Source: Parasphingorhabdus cellanae | Lineage (GTDB): Bacteria; Pseudomonadota; Alphaproteobacteria; Sphingomonadales; Sphingomonadaceae | Length of the DNA: 64,000 bases | Reading direction: 5' to 3' | NCBI RefSeq assembly: GCF_017498565.1 | Contig: NZ_CP071794.1 | Span: 3,276,001 to 3,340,000 of the forward strand | Shown here: positions 15,947-26,291 of the stretch, piece after piece | Layout: each line of letters opens with the position of its first letter | Position numbering within the stretch: the first letter of the stretch is position 1 | The notes under the pieces: generated by a model | Seen by the model: the letters and a program-made list of their open reading frames with translations, nothing else | The model's database searches: none | What the model was told of the DNA's origin: nothing | Position numbers and translations under genes: made by a program

Positions 15947-16318
15947 ATGCCAACGATTAATCAGCTCGTCCGTAAAGGGCGGGTGCCACAGAAGACGAAG
16001 TCCAAAGTGCCGGCCATGGAAGCCAACCCGCAGAAACGCGGCGTTTGTACCCGGGTCTACACAACGACTCCTAAAAAACCAAACTCCGCTCTGCGTAAGG
16101 TTGCCAAGGTTCGCCTGACCAACCAGCGTGAGGTCATCAGCTATATTCCCGGTGAAGGTCATAACCTTCAGGAGCATAGCGTTGTTCTTATTCGCGGCGG
16201 CCGTGTTCGCGACCTTCCCGGTGTGCGTTACCATGTGCTGCGCGGTGTTCTTGATACGCAAGGCGTTAAGGACCGGAAGCAATCCCGTTCCAAATATGGC
16301 GCCAAGCGTCCTAAGTAG
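15947..16318 (+). CDS. rpsL: 30S ribosomal protein S12
   Basis: Decoding-centre protein of 123 residues, full length. The [14 protein letters not shown] loop with Lys43 and the PGVRYH loop with the methylthiolated Asp89 position are intact. Residue 88, Lys in E. coli, is Arg here (RVRDLPG, codon CGC at 16208-16210), which is the substitution that gives streptomycin resistance in E. coli and Mycobacterium tuberculosis rpsL mutants. First gene of the str operon, followed by a twin-hairpin repeat before rpsG. Confidence 0.97.
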   Translation: MPTINQLVRKGRVPQKTKSKVPAMEANPQKRGVCTRVYTTTPKKPNSALRKVAKVRLTNQREVISYIPGEGHNLQEHSVVLIRGGRVRDLPGVRYHVLRGVLDTQGVKDRKQSRSKYGAKRPK

Positions 16319-16326
16319 TATTTTTC

Positions 16327-16405
16327 CGTCATTCCAGCGAAAGCTGGAATCTGCTTTGGGCCAGGTGGCCAATTTAAGGAGATCCCAGCTTCCGCTGGGA
16401 TGACG
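16327..16405. repeat. Twin-hairpin intergenic repeat between rpsL and rpsG
   Basis: Begins CGTCATTCCAGCGAAAGC and ends CTTCCGCTGGGATGACG. The 25-base ends are inverted relative to each other, and each folds internally (TTCCAGC/GCTGGAA and TCCCAGC/GCTGGGA) with matched base changes between the arms. Same element as at 26163-26241. Confidence 0.8.
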
Positions 16406-16433
16406 AGTTACAAGATTTACGGAGTTTTATAAT

Positions 16434-16904
16434 ATGGCACGTCGTCGTCGTCCCGAGAAACGGGTAATCCTTCCTGATCCAAAGTTTAAGGATCAGGTCC
16501 TTTCGAAATTCATGAACAATCTGATGCAGGATGGTAAGAAATCTGTTGCAGAACGTATCGTTTATGGCGCGCTGGATAGCGTAGAAGCCAAAGCGAAAAA
16601 AGATCCGCTGCAGATGTTCCATGATGCGCTCAACAACATCAAGCCGGGCATCGAAGTGCGCAGCCGCCGTGTTGGTGGTGCGACCTATCAGGTTCCTGTC
16701 GAAGTGCGTCCTGAGCGTGCGCAGGCTCTCGCCATTCGCTGGATGATCAGTGCGGCGCGTTCGCGCAGTGAAACCACAATGGCGGCGCGTCTGTCTGGTG
16801 AAATTCTGGACGCTTCCAACAATCGCGGCAACGCGGTGAAGAAGCGTGAAGATTCGCACAAGATGGCCGAAGCCAACCGCGCATTTGCACATTACCGCTG
16901 GTAG
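16434..16904 (+). CDS. rpsG: 30S ribosomal protein S7
   Basis: 156 residues, the standard bacterial length, starting [10 protein letters not shown] and containing the conserved [24 protein letters not shown] block that contacts 16S rRNA in the small-subunit head. Follows rpsL in the str operon after the twin-hairpin repeat. A GC-rich hairpin lies downstream before fusA. Confidence 0.97.
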   Translation: MARRRRPEKRVILPDPKFKDQVLSKFMNNLMQDGKKSVAERIVYGALDSVEAKAKKDPLQMFHDALNNIKPGIEVRSRRVGGATYQVPVEVRPERAQALAIRWMISAARSRSETTMAARLSGEILDASNNRGNAVKKREDSHKMAEANRAFAHYRW

Positions 16905-16914
16905 CATTATATAG

Positions 16915-16956
16915 AAGCGCAGGGGTCGCAGACTCTCTGTAAATTCCTGCGCTTTT
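16915..16956 (+). terminator. Hairpin between rpsG and fusA (attenuator candidate)
   Basis: AAGCGCAGG pairs with CCTGCGCTT, followed by a short TTTT. The loop is 22 bases and the T-tract is brief, so partial termination or an RNA processing site is more likely than full termination inside the str operon. Confidence 0.5.
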
Positions 16957-17056
16957 CACATTGTTGTATTTGTAACCAATCAGGGCTGGTCATCGCTGGC
17001 CCCTTTCACTATATGGGCGGCGCTATTTGGGGCCCCTTAATTCTGGAGTAAAGACT

Positions 17057-19150
17057 ATGGCACGCAGCCATCCGCTCGAACGATATCGCAATATTGGCAT
17101 TATGGCCCATATTGATGCTGGTAAAACGACCACAACGGAACGCATCCTGTATTATACGGGTAAGTCCTATAAAATCGGCGAAGTGCATGATGGCGCGGCG
17201 ACGATGGACTGGATGGAGCAAGAGCAAGAGCGTGGTATTACCATTACCTCTGCTGCGACCACCTGTTTCTGGAATGCGGAAGACCGCAAGGGTCCTGAGC
17301 ACCGGATCAACATTATTGATACACCAGGCCACGTTGACTTCACCATTGAAGTGGAGCGTTCACTGCGTGTGCTTGATGGCGCGGTTGCTTGTTTCGACGG
17401 CGTTGCCGGCGTTGAACCGCAATCTGAAACTGTATGGCGTCAGGCTGATAAATATAAAGTGCCGCGGATGTGCTTCATCAACAAGCTCGACCGGACCGGT
17501 GCCAACTTCAAATTCTGTGTCGATTCCATCGTAGAGCGTTTGGGCGCAACACCTGCTGTGCTCTATTTGCCAATCGGCATCGAAGCGAGCCTTGTCGGTT
17601 TGGTTGACCTCGTCAATCAGCGTTCGATCACCTGGAAGAACGAAGACCTTGGCGCTGAATATGCTTATGGCGACATTCCCGAAGACATGGCTGATGAAGC
17701 CGCTGAATATCGCGAGAAGCTTATCGAGCTTGCTGTGGAGCAGGACGATGACGTGATGGAACAATATCTGGAAGGCAACGAGCCTGATGCCGCGACCTTG
17801 AAGTCGCTCATCCGCAAAGGCACGTTGAACCAGAGCTTCGTTCCTGTGCTTTGCGGCTCGGCGTTTAAGAACAAGGGCGTTCAGCCCCTGCTCGACGCGG
17901 TTGTGGACTATATGCCAAGCCCGCTTGATGTTGCTGCTATTAAAGGCGTGAAGCTTGACGGTGAAACCGAAGATACCCGTCCATCCAGCGATGATGAGCC
18001 GTTTTCTGCGCTTGCCTTTAAAGTCATGAACGATCCGTTCGTGGGAACCTTGACCTTCTGCCGTATCTATTCCGGTAAACTGGAAAAAGGTACCGTGCTG
18101 AACTCGGTTAAGGACAAGAAAGAGAAAGTCGGCCGTATCCTGGAAATGCACTCCAATGACCGGAAAGACATTGAAGAGGCGTTTGCTGGCGACATTATCG
18201 CTTTGGCTGGCATGAAGACAACGACAACCGGTGACACGCTTTGTGCTCCGGAAAGTCCGATCATTCTGGAACGTATGGAATTCCCAGAGCCGGTTATCGA
18301 GCTTTCGGTTGAACCAAAAACCAAGGCTGACCAAGAGAAGATGGGCGTTGCGCTTAATCGTCTGGCTGCTGAAGATCCGTCATTCCGTGTGACGACTGAC
18401 CATGAATCTGGTCAGACCATCATTAAAGGCATGGGCGAACTTCACCTCGACATTCTCGTCGACCGTATGAAGCGTGAGTTTAAAGTGGAAGCCAATGTTG
18501 GTGCCCCGCAAGTTGCTTATCGCGAGTCACTCGGCAAGGCTGTTGACACCGACTATACGCATAAGAAACAGTCCGGTGGTTCCGGTCAGTTCGCGCGTAT
18601 CAAGTTTGAAGTCACACCCGGTGAGCGCGGTGCAGGCATTACCTTTGAAGACGAAATCAAGGGCGGTAACATTCCAAAGGAATATATCCCGTCGGTTGAA
18701 AAAGGCATGCGTGAAACAGCCGAAACCGGTTCGCTGATCGGCTTCCCGATCATCGACTTTAACATTCGTGTTTATGACGGCGCCTATCATGACGTTGACT
18801 CCTCGGCGCTGGCTTTTGAAATTGCGGCACGTGCTGCGATGCGCGAAGCGGCCCAGAAGTCTGGCATCAAGCTGCTTGAGCCGATCATGAAAGTCGAAGT
18901 GATTACGCCGGAAGATTATCTTGGTGACGTGATCGGCGATTTAAACTCTCGCCGTGGCCAGATCCAGGGTACCGACACGCGCGGTATCGCTCAGGCGGTC
19001 GACGCGATGGTGCCGCTGGCCAACATGTTTGGCTATGTGAACGAGCTGCGCTCTTTCACACAGGGCCGTGCACAATATTCGATGCAATTTTCTCACTATG
19101 AGCAGGTGCCGAATAATGTCGCAGAAGAATTGAAGGAGAAGATGGCTTAA
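17057..19150 (+). CDS. fusA: Elongation factor G
   Basis: Translocation GTPase of 697 residues. The G1 motif AHIDAGKT, the switch region [18 protein letters not shown] and NKLD are all present, followed by domains II-V ([16 protein letters not shown] and the C-terminal [12 protein letters not shown]). The ATG at 17057 has CTGGAGT at proper spacing; the frame extends ten codons further up without a good site. Third gene of the str operon. Confidence 0.97.
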   Translation: MARSHPLERYRNIGIMAHIDAGKTTTTERILYYTGKSYKIGEVHDGAATMDWMEQEQERGITITSAATTCFWNAEDRKGPEHRINIIDTPGHVDFTIEVERSLRVLDGAVACFDGVAGVEPQSETVWRQADKYKVPRMCFINKLDRTGANFKFCVDSIVERLGATPAVLYLPIGIEASLVGLVDLVNQRSITWKNEDLGAEYAYGDIPEDMADEAAEYREKLIELAVEQDDDVMEQYLEGNEPDAATLKSLIRKGTLNQSFVPVLCGSAFKNKGVQPLLDAVVDYMPSPLDVAAIKGVKLDGETEDTRPSSDDEPFSALAFKVMNDPFVGTLTFCRIYSGKLEKGTVLNSVKDKKEKVGRILEMHSNDRKDIEEAFAGDIIALAGMKTTTTGDTLCAPESPIILERMEFPEPVIELSVEPKTKADQEKMGVALNRLAAEDPSFRVTTDHESGQTIIKGMGELHLDILVDRMKREFKVEANVGAPQVAYRESLGKAVDTDYTHKKQSGGSGQFARIKFEVTPGERGAGITFEDEIKGGNIPKEYIPSVEKGMRETAETGSLIGFPIIDFNIRVYDGAYHDVDSSALAFEIAARAAMREAAQKSGIKLLEPIMKVEVITPEDYLGDVIGDLNSRRGQIQGTDTRGIAQAVDAMVPLANMFGYVNELRSFTQGRAQYSMQFSHYEQVPNNVAEELKEKMA

Positions 19151-19230
19151 TCGCCGCTGCTCTTTTTACGAGTAACCGCGCTTACCTTTTGGTTCTGGCT
19201 CAAGAAAAAAGCCTAGAGGTTAAAAGGGTG

Positions 19231-19258
19231 TTGACAGATTTGGATAGTCTCGCCAAAG
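19231..19258 (+). promoter_or_regulatory. Candidate promoter of tuf
   Basis: A perfect TTGACA, a 16-base spacer and CCAAAG, about 45 bases before the tuf start. The spacing and -10 style match the candidate before rpsL. Independent transcription of tuf would fit the high demand for EF-Tu. Confidence 0.5.
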
Positions 19259-19303
19259 CGCGGCACAGACTATCAAGACGATAGAAATTAGAGGTAATAT
19301 AAA

Positions 19304-20494
19304 ATGGCAAAAGCAAAGTTTGAACGCAATAAGCCGCATTGCAATATCGGCACCATCGGTCACGTCGACCACGGTAAAACCACGCTGACTGCAGCGATCA
19401 CGAAAGTGCTTGCTGAATCTGGCGGCGGGGAAGCCGTAGACTTCGCGAACATCGACAAAGCGCCTGAAGAGCGTGAGCGCGGCATCACTATTTCAACGGC
19501 ACACGTTGAATATGAAACCGAAGCGCGTCACTATGCGCACGTCGATTGCCCAGGCCATGCCGATTATGTGAAAAACATGATCACCGGTGCTGCTCAGATG
19601 GATGGCGCTATCCTGGTTGTGAACGCTGCTGACGGTCCAATGCCACAGACTCGCGAGCACATCCTGCTTGCCCGTCAGGTTGGTGTTCCTGCTCTTGTTG
19701 TTTTCATGAACAAGGTTGATCAGGTTGATGACGAAGAGCTGCTTGAGCTCGTTGAAATGGAAATCCGTGAACTGCTGTCTTCTTACGACTTCCCAGGCGA
19801 CGATATTCCTATCGTTTCCGGTTCTGCTCTTGCAGCATTGGAAGGTCGTGACGACAATATCGGTAAAGAAAAAATTCTTGAACTGATGAAAGCTGTTGAT
19901 GAAGCTATTCCTCAGCCAGAGCGTCCAGTCGATCAAGACTTCCTGATGCCAATTGAGGATGTGTTCTCCATTTCCGGTCGTGGTACGGTTGTTACCGGCC
20001 GTGTTGAAACCGGCATCGTGAATGTTGGCGACGAAGTTGAAATCGTTGGTATCAAAGATACTTCGAAAACAACGGTTACCGGTGTTGAAATGTTCCGTAA
20101 GTTGCTCGACAGCGGTGAAGCTGGCGATAACATCGGTGCATTGATCCGCGGTGTTGCTCGTGAAGAAGTTGAGCGTGGTCAGGTTCTTTGTAAGCCTGGT
20201 TCGATCACACCGCATACCGAGTTTGACGCAGAAGTTTATGTGTTGTCGAAAGACGAAGGCGGCCGTCACACGCCATTCTTCGCTAACTATCGTCCACAAT
20301 TCTACTTCCGCACAACGGACGTTACCGGTGAAGTTATTCTTCCAGAAGGCACCGAGATGGTGATGCCTGGTGATAACGTGACGATCGCTGTTAAGTTGAT
20401 TGCACCAATCGCTATGGACCCAGGTCTTCGCTTCGCAATTCGCGAAGGCGGCCGGACAGTTGGTTCTGGGGTTGTCAGCAACGTAACAAAGTAA
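19304..20494 (+). CDS. tuf: Elongation factor Tu
   Basis: 396 residues starting [32 protein letters not shown]-binding motifs [16 protein letters not shown] and NKVD are intact, as are domains II and III to the terminal GVVSNVTK. It delivers aminoacyl-tRNA to the ribosome. Codon choice is strongly biased to a few preferred codons, as expected for the most abundant cell protein. Followed by an intrinsic terminator. Confidence 0.98.
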   Translation: MAKAKFERNKPHCNIGTIGHVDHGKTTLTAAITKVLAESGGGEAVDFANIDKAPEERERGITISTAHVEYETEARHYAHVDCPGHADYVKNMITGAAQMDGAILVVNAADGPMPQTREHILLARQVGVPALVVFMNKVDQVDDEELLELVEMEIRELLSSYDFPGDDIPIVSGSALAALEGRDDNIGKEKILELMKAVDEAIPQPERPVDQDFLMPIEDVFSISGRGTVVTGRVETGIVNVGDEVEIVGIKDTSKTTVTGVEMFRKLLDSGEAGDNIGALIRGVAREEVERGQVLCKPGSITPHTEFDAEVYVLSKDEGGRHTPFFANYRPQFYFRTTDVTGEVILPEGTEMVMPGDNVTIAVKLIAPIAMDPGLRFAIREGGRTVGSGVVSNVTK

Positions 20495-20508
20495 TATAGG
20501 ACTGCTTC

Positions 20509-20543
20509 GCCGCCCGGATTATTGATTCGGGCGGCCAGTTTTT
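20509..20543 (+). terminator. Intrinsic terminator after tuf
   Basis: GCCGCCCG pairs with CGGGCGGC over an 11-base loop, followed by CAGTTTTT. It separates the str operon from rpsJ. Readthrough is likely, because no clear promoter is seen before rpsJ. Confidence 0.75.
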
Positions 20544-20621
20544 CGCCGCTCCGGCTTCTTTTTGTAAAAGAGAATATCGGGGCGGTTTATTTTTGGCTCT
20601 TTGACATTGGTATAGGTTCAT

Positions 20622-20933
20622 ATGGAAACGCAGAATATTCGCATACGCTTGAAGGCATTCGATCATCGGGTTCTTGATCAGGCAACTGGCGATATCGCTG
20701 ACACGGCTCGCCGCACTGGCGCGCTTATCCGTGGACCGATCCCAATGCCGACGCGCATCGAAAAATTCACCGTAAACCGCGGCCCGCACGTTGACAAAAA
20801 GTCACGCGAGCAGTTTGAGGTCCGGACTTATAAAAGGTTGCTCGATATCGTGCAGCCTACGCCGCAAACCGTTGATGCTTTGATGAAGCTCGACCTTGCA
20901 GCTGGTGTGAATGTAGAGATTAAGCTCGCTTAA
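20622..20933 (+). CDS. rpsJ: 30S ribosomal protein S10
   Basis: 103 residues with the family block [16 protein letters not shown], the [29 protein letters not shown] loop and the C-terminal [14 protein letters not shown]. It is part of the 30S head and, as NusE, of transcription antitermination complexes. First gene of the S10 operon. A 219-base gap follows before rplC, longer than elsewhere in the cluster. Confidence 0.97.
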   Translation: METQNIRIRLKAFDHRVLDQATGDIADTARRTGALIRGPIPMPTRIEKFTVNRGPHVDKKSREQFEVRTYKRLLDIVQPTPQTVDALMKLDLAAGVNVEIKLA

Positions 20934-21152
20934 TGTGAGTGATGACGCTGCCCCCTGGTGAAAGCTAGTCAGGCAGTGGTGACATGGGAAACCGCCAGTA
21001 TATATGCTGGGTCATGAGTCCCCCGTCTCGTTTGATTGATCTTCGGATCAGTGAAACACTTTAGCCCGGACGGGGCGATATTCGAAAATTTGGGCTGAGT
21101 ATTTTGTAGCACGCCCGCTGGCAATTCCGCGACCGGGCCTCTGTAAGGAGAA

Positions 21153-22031
21153 ATGATCGTGCGTACTGGCGTGATCGCGAAAAAAATGGGGATGACCCGC
21201 TTGTTTCAGGAAGATGGTCGGCATGTGCCGGTAACTGTCCTGTCCTTGGAGCAGTGTCAGGTTGTTGGAGCCCGCAAACAGGATCCGGATGGCTATTTCG
21301 CTGTTCAGCTTGGTGCAGGTGCCCGTAAAGCGAAAAATGTAAACAAACCACAACGTGAAGCTTTTGCAAAAGCAGAAGTTGAGCCGAAGGCTCGTGTTGC
21401 CGAATTCCGGGTTGAGAGCGAAGAAGGCTTGCTCCCCGTCGGCGCCACTATCACAGCCGACCACTTTATTGCTGGTCAAATGGTTGATATTCAAGGCGTT
21501 ACCCAAGGTAAGGGTTTTGCTGGTGCGATGAAGCGTTGGGGTTTCGGCGGTATGCGCGCAACCCATGGTGTTTCCATCTCTCACCGTGCCCATGGTTCTA
21601 CTGGTCAAAACCAGGATCCAGGTAAAGTCTTCAAGGGCAAGAAAATGGCCGGTCATATGGGTGCGAAAAACCGCACCCAGCAAAATCTGGAAATCGTCCG
21701 TACAGATGCCGCTCGCGGTTTGATCTTTGTACGCGGCAGCGTTCCCGGCTCCAAAGGTGGCTGGTTGCTGGTTAAAGATGCCGTGAAAGTGGCTCTTCCA
21801 GAAGGCGTTCCATTTCCGGGTGCCATGCGCCGTAATGCGGATGAGACAGCAACCGAAGATGCGCCAGCTGGCATGATCGAAGCGGATGCAGCGATCGAGC
21901 GTCCGGTCGGTCCAACTGATGCTGAAATCGCAGCAGCCGTTGCTGAAACACCGGCTGAAGAGAAGTCTGATGCCAAAGACGCTGATGCCAAAGACGCTGA
22001 TGCTAAAGATGATGCAGGGAAGGAGGGCTAA
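21153..22031 (+). CDS. rplC: 50S ribosomal protein L3 with acidic C-terminal repeat tail
   Basis: The body is canonical L3, with [15 protein letters not shown] at the N-terminus and [44 protein letters not shown] around the peptidyl-transferase loop, including the Gln of GSTGQNQ that is methylated by PrmB. At 292 residues it is about 80 longer than E. coli L3. The extra part is an Ala/Asp/Glu-rich tail ending in three copies of DAKDA. The ATG at 21153 is four bases from AAGGAG; a GTG two codons later (21159, MRTGV) has better spacing and is a likely alternative start. Confidence 0.96.
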   Translation: MIVRTGVIAKKMGMTRLFQEDGRHVPVTVLSLEQCQVVGARKQDPDGYFAVQLGAGARKAKNVNKPQREAFAKAEVEPKARVAEFRVESEEGLLPVGATITADHFIAGQMVDIQGVTQGKGFAGAMKRWGFGGMRATHGVSISHRAHGSTGQNQDPGKVFKGKKMAGHMGAKNRTQQNLEIVRTDAARGLIFVRGSVPGSKGGWLLVKDAVKVALPEGVPFPGAMRRNADETATEDAPAGMIEADAAIERPVGPTDAEIAAAVAETPAEEKSDAKDADAKDADAKDDAGKEG

Positions 22032-22034
22032 GCC

Positions 22035-22661
22035 ATGAAATTAAAAGTGAAAACCCTCGACGCTAAAGCCAAGGGCGACATCGATTTGAACGATGACGTA
22101 TTTGGTCTGGAAGCGCGCGCAGACATCCTGCACCGTGTTGTTAACTGGCAACGTGAAAACGCACGCGGCACGGCCCGTGCTGTTCGTGAGCGTGGTGACG
22201 TCGCCCGCACTGGTAAGAAGTTCGGCAACCAAAAGGGCGGTGGTACGGCTCGTCACGGTTCTCGCCGCGCGCCGATCTTTGTTGGTGGCGGTAAAGCCCA
22301 CGGTCCTCGCAAGCGCGATTTCAACCCATCGCTGAACAAGAAAGTTCGTGCGCTGGGTCTGAAAATGGCGCTGTCTGACAAAGCCAAGAACGACAATCTG
22401 GTGATCCTCGAAAATCTGGATATCAAAGAAGCCAAAACCAAATTGCTGATCGCGGATATCGCGAAGCTTGGTTTCGGCAAGTCAGCTTTGGTCATGGACG
22501 GTGATGCCGTGAATGATGCTTTCACCAAAGCGTCTTCAAACATTCCGCGTCTGAACGTGATGCCAGCCGCTGGTGCCAATGTTTATGACATTTTGAACCA
22601 CGAGACTTTGGTGCTGACCCGCGCCGCAGTCGAAAAGTTGGAGGCACGCTTCAATGGCTAA
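22035..22661 (+). CDS. rplD: 50S ribosomal protein L4
   Basis: 208 residues. The long internal loop [32 protein letters not shown], which lines the peptide exit tunnel, is intact. The C-terminal part ([17 protein letters not shown]) ends over the start of rplW, with an eight-base overlap that implies coupled translation. Sits three bases after rplC. Confidence 0.97.
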   Translation: MKLKVKTLDAKAKGDIDLNDDVFGLEARADILHRVVNWQRENARGTARAVRERGDVARTGKKFGNQKGGGTARHGSRRAPIFVGGGKAHGPRKRDFNPSLNKKVRALGLKMALSDKAKNDNLVILENLDIKEAKTKLLIADIAKLGFGKSALVMDGDAVNDAFTKASSNIPRLNVMPAAGANVYDILNHETLVLTRAAVEKLEARFNG

Positions 22662-22962
22662 AAAAGAAGCAGTAGACATTCGTCACTATGACGTAATTGT
22701 CGGCCCGCACATCACCGAGAAAACAACCTTGCTCAGCGAACATAATGCTGTGGTTTTCAAAGTCGCCAACACCGCGACCAAGCCGCAGATTAAAGCCGCT
22801 ATCGAGGCGCTGTTTGATGTCAAAGTCAAAGGCGTGAACACGATGGTGCAAAAGGGTAAGACCAAGAAGTGGAAGGGTCGTCCCTACACGCGCAACGATG
22901 TTAAGAAAGCTGTCGTGACTTTGGCTGAAGGCCAGACCATCGACATCACCACAGGAATTTAA
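22654..22962 (+). CDS. rplW: 50S ribosomal protein L23
   Basis: 102 residues with the conserved [11 protein letters not shown] motif near the N-terminus, an internal [16 protein letters not shown] extension reaching the exit tunnel, and the docking surface for trigger factor and SRP. Overlaps the end of rplD by eight bases and is followed directly by rplB. Confidence 0.97.
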   Translation: MAKKEAVDIRHYDVIVGPHITEKTTLLSEHNAVVFKVANTATKPQIKAAIEALFDVKVKGVNTMVQKGKTKKWKGRPYTRNDVKKAVVTLAEGQTIDITTGI

Positions 22963-22963
22963 G

Positions 22964-23800
22964 ATGGCTTTAAAATCCTATAAACCGACAAGTCCCGCAC
23001 GGCGTGGTCTTATCCTGGTCGACAAGAGCGGCCTGTGGAAAGGCAAGCCCGTGAAGAAACTTGTCGAAGGCAAGCGCAAGACCGGCGGTCGTAACAATAA
23101 AGGGCATGTGACCTCACGCGGTATCGCGGGTGGTCATAAGCAAAAATATCGTCTGGTGGACTTTAAGCGCCGCAAGTTCGATGTTTCGGCAACGGTTGAG
23201 CGGATCGAATATGATCCTAACCGGACCGCGTTCATTGCCTTGATCAAATATGACGATGGCGAGTTGAGCTACATCCTGGCACCGCAACGCCTGGCCGTTG
23301 GTGACACTGTCATCGCTGGCGAAAAAGTTGACGTCAAGCCTGGTAACGCGATGAAATTGTCGCAAATGCCAATCGGTACGATCATCCATAATGTGGAAAT
23401 GAAGCCAGGCAAGGGCGGTCAGATTGCTCGTTCTGCCGGTACATATGTCCAGATTGTGGGCCGTGACCGCGGCATGGTTATTGTTCGCCTGAACTCCGGT
23501 GAGCAGCGCTATATCCGCAGCGATTGCATGGGTACGGTTGGCGCGGTGTCTAACCCCGACAACTCGAACCAGAATTTCGGTAAAGCTGGCCGCACCCGTT
23601 GGAAGGGCCGTCGTCCTTTGACGCGCGGCGTTGCGAAAAACCCTGTCGATCACCCGCATGGTGGTGGTGAAGGTCGGACCTCCGGTGGTCGTCATCCCGT
23701 GACACCATGGGGCAAGCCAACCAAGGGCGCTCGTACCCGTAAGAATAAAACGACCGACAAGATGATCATCCGGTCGCGTCACGCTAAGAAGAAGAGGTAA
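22964..23800 (+). CDS. rplB: 50S ribosomal protein L2
   Basis: 278 residues, full length. It contains [23 protein letters not shown] at the N-terminus and the universally conserved [25 protein letters not shown] with the His needed for peptidyl-transferase centre integrity. Starts one base after the rplW stop codon. Confidence 0.98.
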   Translation: MALKSYKPTSPARRGLILVDKSGLWKGKPVKKLVEGKRKTGGRNNKGHVTSRGIAGGHKQKYRLVDFKRRKFDVSATVERIEYDPNRTAFIALIKYDDGELSYILAPQRLAVGDTVIAGEKVDVKPGNAMKLSQMPIGTIIHNVEMKPGKGGQIARSAGTYVQIVGRDRGMVIVRLNSGEQRYIRSDCMGTVGAVSNPDNSNQNFGKAGRTRWKGRRPLTRGVAKNPVDHPHGGGEGRTSGGRHPVTPWGKPTKGARTRKNKTTDKMIIRSRHAKKKR

Positions 23801-23802
23801 GC

Positions 23803-24078
23803 ATGGCTCGTTCCATCAAAAAAGGTCCATTTGTTGACCTCCACCTGCTGAAAAAAGCGCAGACCGCTCAAGAAGAGAGCAGGCGTTCGCCGATCAAAAC
23901 TTGGTCGCGTCGTTCCACCGTTCTTCCTGATTTTGTTGGTCTGACTTTCAGCGTTTATAACGGTCAAAAATTCATTCCGGTTTCCGTGAATGAAGATATG
24001 GTTGGCCACAAGCTTGGCGAGTTCGCTCCTACGCGTAACTATTACGGCCATGGCGCTGACAAAAAAGGCAAGAAATAA
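23803..24078 (+). CDS. rpsS: 30S ribosomal protein S19
   Basis: 91 residues starting [19 protein letters not shown], with the [10 protein letters not shown] and [15 protein letters not shown] blocks typical of the 30S head protein. Two bases after rplB; its stop overlaps the rplV start by one base. Confidence 0.97.
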   Translation: MARSIKKGPFVDLHLLKKAQTAQEESRRSPIKTWSRRSTVLPDFVGLTFSVYNGQKFIPVSVNEDMVGHKLGEFAPTRNYYGHGADKKGKK

Positions 24079-24461
24079 TGGGTAAGGCATCATCACCCCG
24101 CCGCGTTGGCGACAATGAAGCTTTGGCTGTTGGCAATTCCATTCGTGGTTCTGCTCAAAAGCTGAACCTTGTTGCACAGCTGATCCGCGGCAAGAAAGCG
24201 GAAGACGCTTTGAACATCCTGTCCTTCTCTAAAAAGAGCATGGCCAAAGATGTGAGCAAGGTTCTCGCTTCCGCCATCGCCAATGCTGAAAACAACCACA
24301 ACCTGGATGTTGACGCATTGATCGTGCACGAAGCCAGTGTCGGCAAGGGCCTGACCATGAAGCGGTTCAAAGCGCGGGCTCGTGGCCGTTCGGCGCAAAT
24401 CCTGAAACCTTTCAGCCGCGTGCGCATCGTTGTTCGCGAACATGAAGAAGAAGAGGCGTAA
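24078..24461 (+). CDS. rplV: 50S ribosomal protein L22
   Basis: 127 residues. The beta-hairpin that reaches the exit tunnel is recognisable in [29 protein letters not shown], the usual site of macrolide-resistance mutations, and it looks wild type. Coupled to rpsS by a one-base overlap. Confidence 0.97.
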   Translation: MGKASSPRRVGDNEALAVGNSIRGSAQKLNLVAQLIRGKKAEDALNILSFSKKSMAKDVSKVLASAIANAENNHNLDVDALIVHEASVGKGLTMKRFKARARGRSAQILKPFSRVRIVVREHEEEEA

Positions 24462-24464
24462 ACC

Positions 24465-25160
24465 ATGGGTCAAAAGAGTAATCCTATCGGGCTTCGCCTG
24501 CAGATTAACCGGACTTGGGATAGCCGCTGGTATGCGGAAGGGTCCAACTATGGCGATCTCTTGATGGAAGACATCAAGATGCGCAAATATATCCTGGATA
24601 CCGTGCCGCAGGCTGCGATCTCCAAGGTAGTGATTGAGCGTCCCGCCAAAACTTGCCGCGTTTCTATCTATGCTGCCCGTCCCGGTGTTATCATCGGTAA
24701 GAAGGGCGCGGATATTGAAAAGCTGCGCCGCAAGCTCAGCGAAATGTCTTCCAGCGATGTGTCTTTGAACATTGTTGAAATTCGCAAGCCAGAAGTGGAC
24801 GCGCAATTGGTGGCACAGGGCATTGGTGATCAGTTGATCCGCCGTGTTGCTTTCCGCCGGGCGATGAAACGCGCTGTTCAGTCTGCTCTGCGTCTGGGTG
24901 CTGAAGGTATTAAAATTGTTTGTGGTGGCCGTTTGGGCGGAGCAGAAATTGCCCGCGTTGAATGGTACCGTGAAGGCCGCGTGCCGCTGCATACGCTGCG
25001 CGCCAATATCGACTATGCAGAATATGAAGCGCTGACCGCTTACGGCATTATCGGTATCAAGGTCTGGATTTTCAAAGGCGAGATATTGGGTCACGACCCG
25101 ATGGCTCAGGATCGGTTGATGGTGGAAGCACAAACTTCCGGCGTTCGCCCCTCTCGTTGA
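24465..25160 (+). CDS. rpsC: 30S ribosomal protein S3
   Basis: 231 residues beginning [23 protein letters not shown]. The KH domain ([16 protein letters not shown]) and the C-terminal [23 protein letters not shown] block that forms the mRNA entry helicase face are present. Three bases after rplV. Confidence 0.98.
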   Translation: MGQKSNPIGLRLQINRTWDSRWYAEGSNYGDLLMEDIKMRKYILDTVPQAAISKVVIERPAKTCRVSIYAARPGVIIGKKGADIEKLRRKLSEMSSSDVSLNIVEIRKPEVDAQLVAQGIGDQLIRRVAFRRAMKRAVQSALRLGAEGIKIVCGGRLGGAEIARVEWYREGRVPLHTLRANIDYAEYEALTAYGIIGIKVWIFKGEILGHDPMAQDRLMVEAQTSGVRPSR

Positions 25161-25184
25161 TTTTTAGGGAATAGGTAAAGCATC

Positions 25185-25616
25185 ATGCTGCAACCAAAGA
25201 AAACAAAATTCCGGAAGGCTCACAAGGGCCGGATTAAAGGAAAGGCGCCAGGCGGCACGACGCTGAACTTCGGTTCTTATGGTCTGAAAGCTATGGAACC
25301 AGAGCGGATCACTGCGCGCCAGATCGAGGCGGCTCGCCGTGCGATCACGCGTCACATCAAACGGCAAGGTCGTTTGTGGATCCGTATCTTCCCAGACGTG
25401 CCGGTTTCCAAGAAGCCTGCTGAAGTCCGTCAGGGTAAAGGTAAGGGTTCGGTTGAATATTGGGCTTGCCGGGTAAAACCGGGCCGTATCATGTTCGAAC
25501 TGGACGGTGTTCCCGGCCCCATTGCTGCGGTTGCTTTCGAGCGTGCGGCGATGAAGCTTCCTATCAAGACAAAAGTTGTGGCTCGCCTTGGCGATACGTC
25601 ACATTTGGAAGGTTAA
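25185..25616 (+). CDS. rplP: 50S ribosomal protein L16
   Basis: 143 residues with [19 protein letters not shown] at the N-terminus and [22 protein letters not shown] in the centre, next to the A-site tRNA elbow. The hydroxylated Arg of the E. coli protein lies in the conserved region before KGKGSVEYW. Overlap with neighbours is absent; rpmC follows after four bases. Confidence 0.97.
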   Translation: MLQPKKTKFRKAHKGRIKGKAPGGTTLNFGSYGLKAMEPERITARQIEAARRAITRHIKRQGRLWIRIFPDVPVSKKPAEVRQGKGKGSVEYWACRVKPGRIMFELDGVPGPIAAVAFERAAMKLPIKTKVVARLGDTSHLEG

Positions 25617-25620
25617 GGAC

Positions 25621-25833
25621 ATGAGCAAGACAGAAGATTTGCGGACCAAAACCGACGATCAGCTTGAAAGCGATCTGGGCGAGTTGAAGCGCGAGGCATT
25701 TAACCTGCGTTTTCAAGCTGCGACCAACCAGCTCGAAAAGCCAAGTCGGATGCGGGAAGTGCGCCGCACCATTGCGAAGATTAAAACCCTGCAGAACGAG
25801 CGCGCGAAAGCGACGCAAGCAGAAAAGGCGTAA
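25621..25833 (+). CDS. rpmC: 50S ribosomal protein L29
   Basis: 70-residue two-helix protein starting MSKTEDLRTKTDDQLESDLGELKREAFNLRFQ, with the RRTIAKIKTL motif at its C-terminal helix. The ATG at 25621 follows TAAGGAC directly after the rplP stop; a longer frame reaching back into rplP is not credible. L29 sits near the exit tunnel with L23. Confidence 0.96.
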   Translation: MSKTEDLRTKTDDQLESDLGELKREAFNLRFQAATNQLEKPSRMREVRRTIAKIKTLQNERAKATQAEKA

Positions 25834-25842
25834 GGAACCGAT

Positions 25843-26154
25843 ATGCCAAAACGTATTCTCACCGGCACGGTAGTGTCAGACAAAGGCGACAAGACTATTG
25901 TCGTCAACGTCGAACGCAAAGTGAAGCACCCGCTTTACGGAAAAATTATGCGGCGGTCTAAAAAATACCACGCGCATGACGAAAAGAACGAGATGAGCAC
26001 GGGCGAAACCGTGCGCATCGAGGAAACGAAACCGATTTCCAAGCTGAAAACTTGGAAGGTGTTGGAACGGGTTGGCGCTGCTGCTGCTCCTGCAACACCA
26101 AAGGTTGCTGAAATTACCGCTGAAGACGAAGGCGAAGTCAAAGCCGAAAGCTGA
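25843..26154 (+). CDS. rpsQ: 30S ribosomal protein S17 with C-terminal extension
   Basis: 103 residues. The OB-fold core ([47 protein letters not shown]...[19 protein letters not shown]) is canonical and ends at about residue 80. The remainder is a 20-residue Ala/Pro/Glu-rich tail ([20 protein letters not shown]) absent from E. coli S17. Last gene of the S10 block; a twin-hairpin repeat follows. Confidence 0.96.
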   Translation: MPKRILTGTVVSDKGDKTIVVNVERKVKHPLYGKIMRRSKKYHAHDEKNEMSTGETVRIEETKPISKLKTWKVLERVGAAAAPATPKVAEITAEDEGEVKAES

Positions 26155-26162
26155 CGGCTTGC

Positions 26163-26241
26163 CGTCATCCCAGCGAAAGCTGGGATCTCCCGATGGGGGG
26201 CACCAAGAGTTAAGTTGATCCCAGCTTTCGCCGGGATGACG
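26163..26241. repeat. Twin-hairpin intergenic repeat between rpsQ and rplN
   Basis: Begins CGTCATCCCAGCGAAAGCTG and ends CTTTCGCCGGGATGACG. Same 25-base inverted ends and overall length as the copy at 16327-16405, with a different centre. It marks the junction between the S10 and spc blocks. Confidence 0.82.
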
Positions 26242-26291
26242 AGTTTAAGAACTTCCGGGATTGGCCGGAACAGAAAGAAGGAATTGGATCC

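Noticed and set aside
20601..20606. TTGACA just before rpsJ as a promoter
   Set aside because: It is only 15 bases from the rpsJ start codon, so the -10 would fall in the coding sequence and nothing there resembles one.
20934..21152. Possible autoregulatory leader before rplC
   Set aside because: The 219-base gap has some pairing potential, but I could not recognise any known ribosomal leader motif.
21966..22030. Short tandem repeats considered as a CRISPR or VNTR array
   Set aside because: They are 15-base in-frame repeats inside the L3 gene without spacers.
24093..25133. 346-codon minus-strand frame opposite rplV and rpsC
   Set aside because: Shadow of highly biased ribosomal codons.
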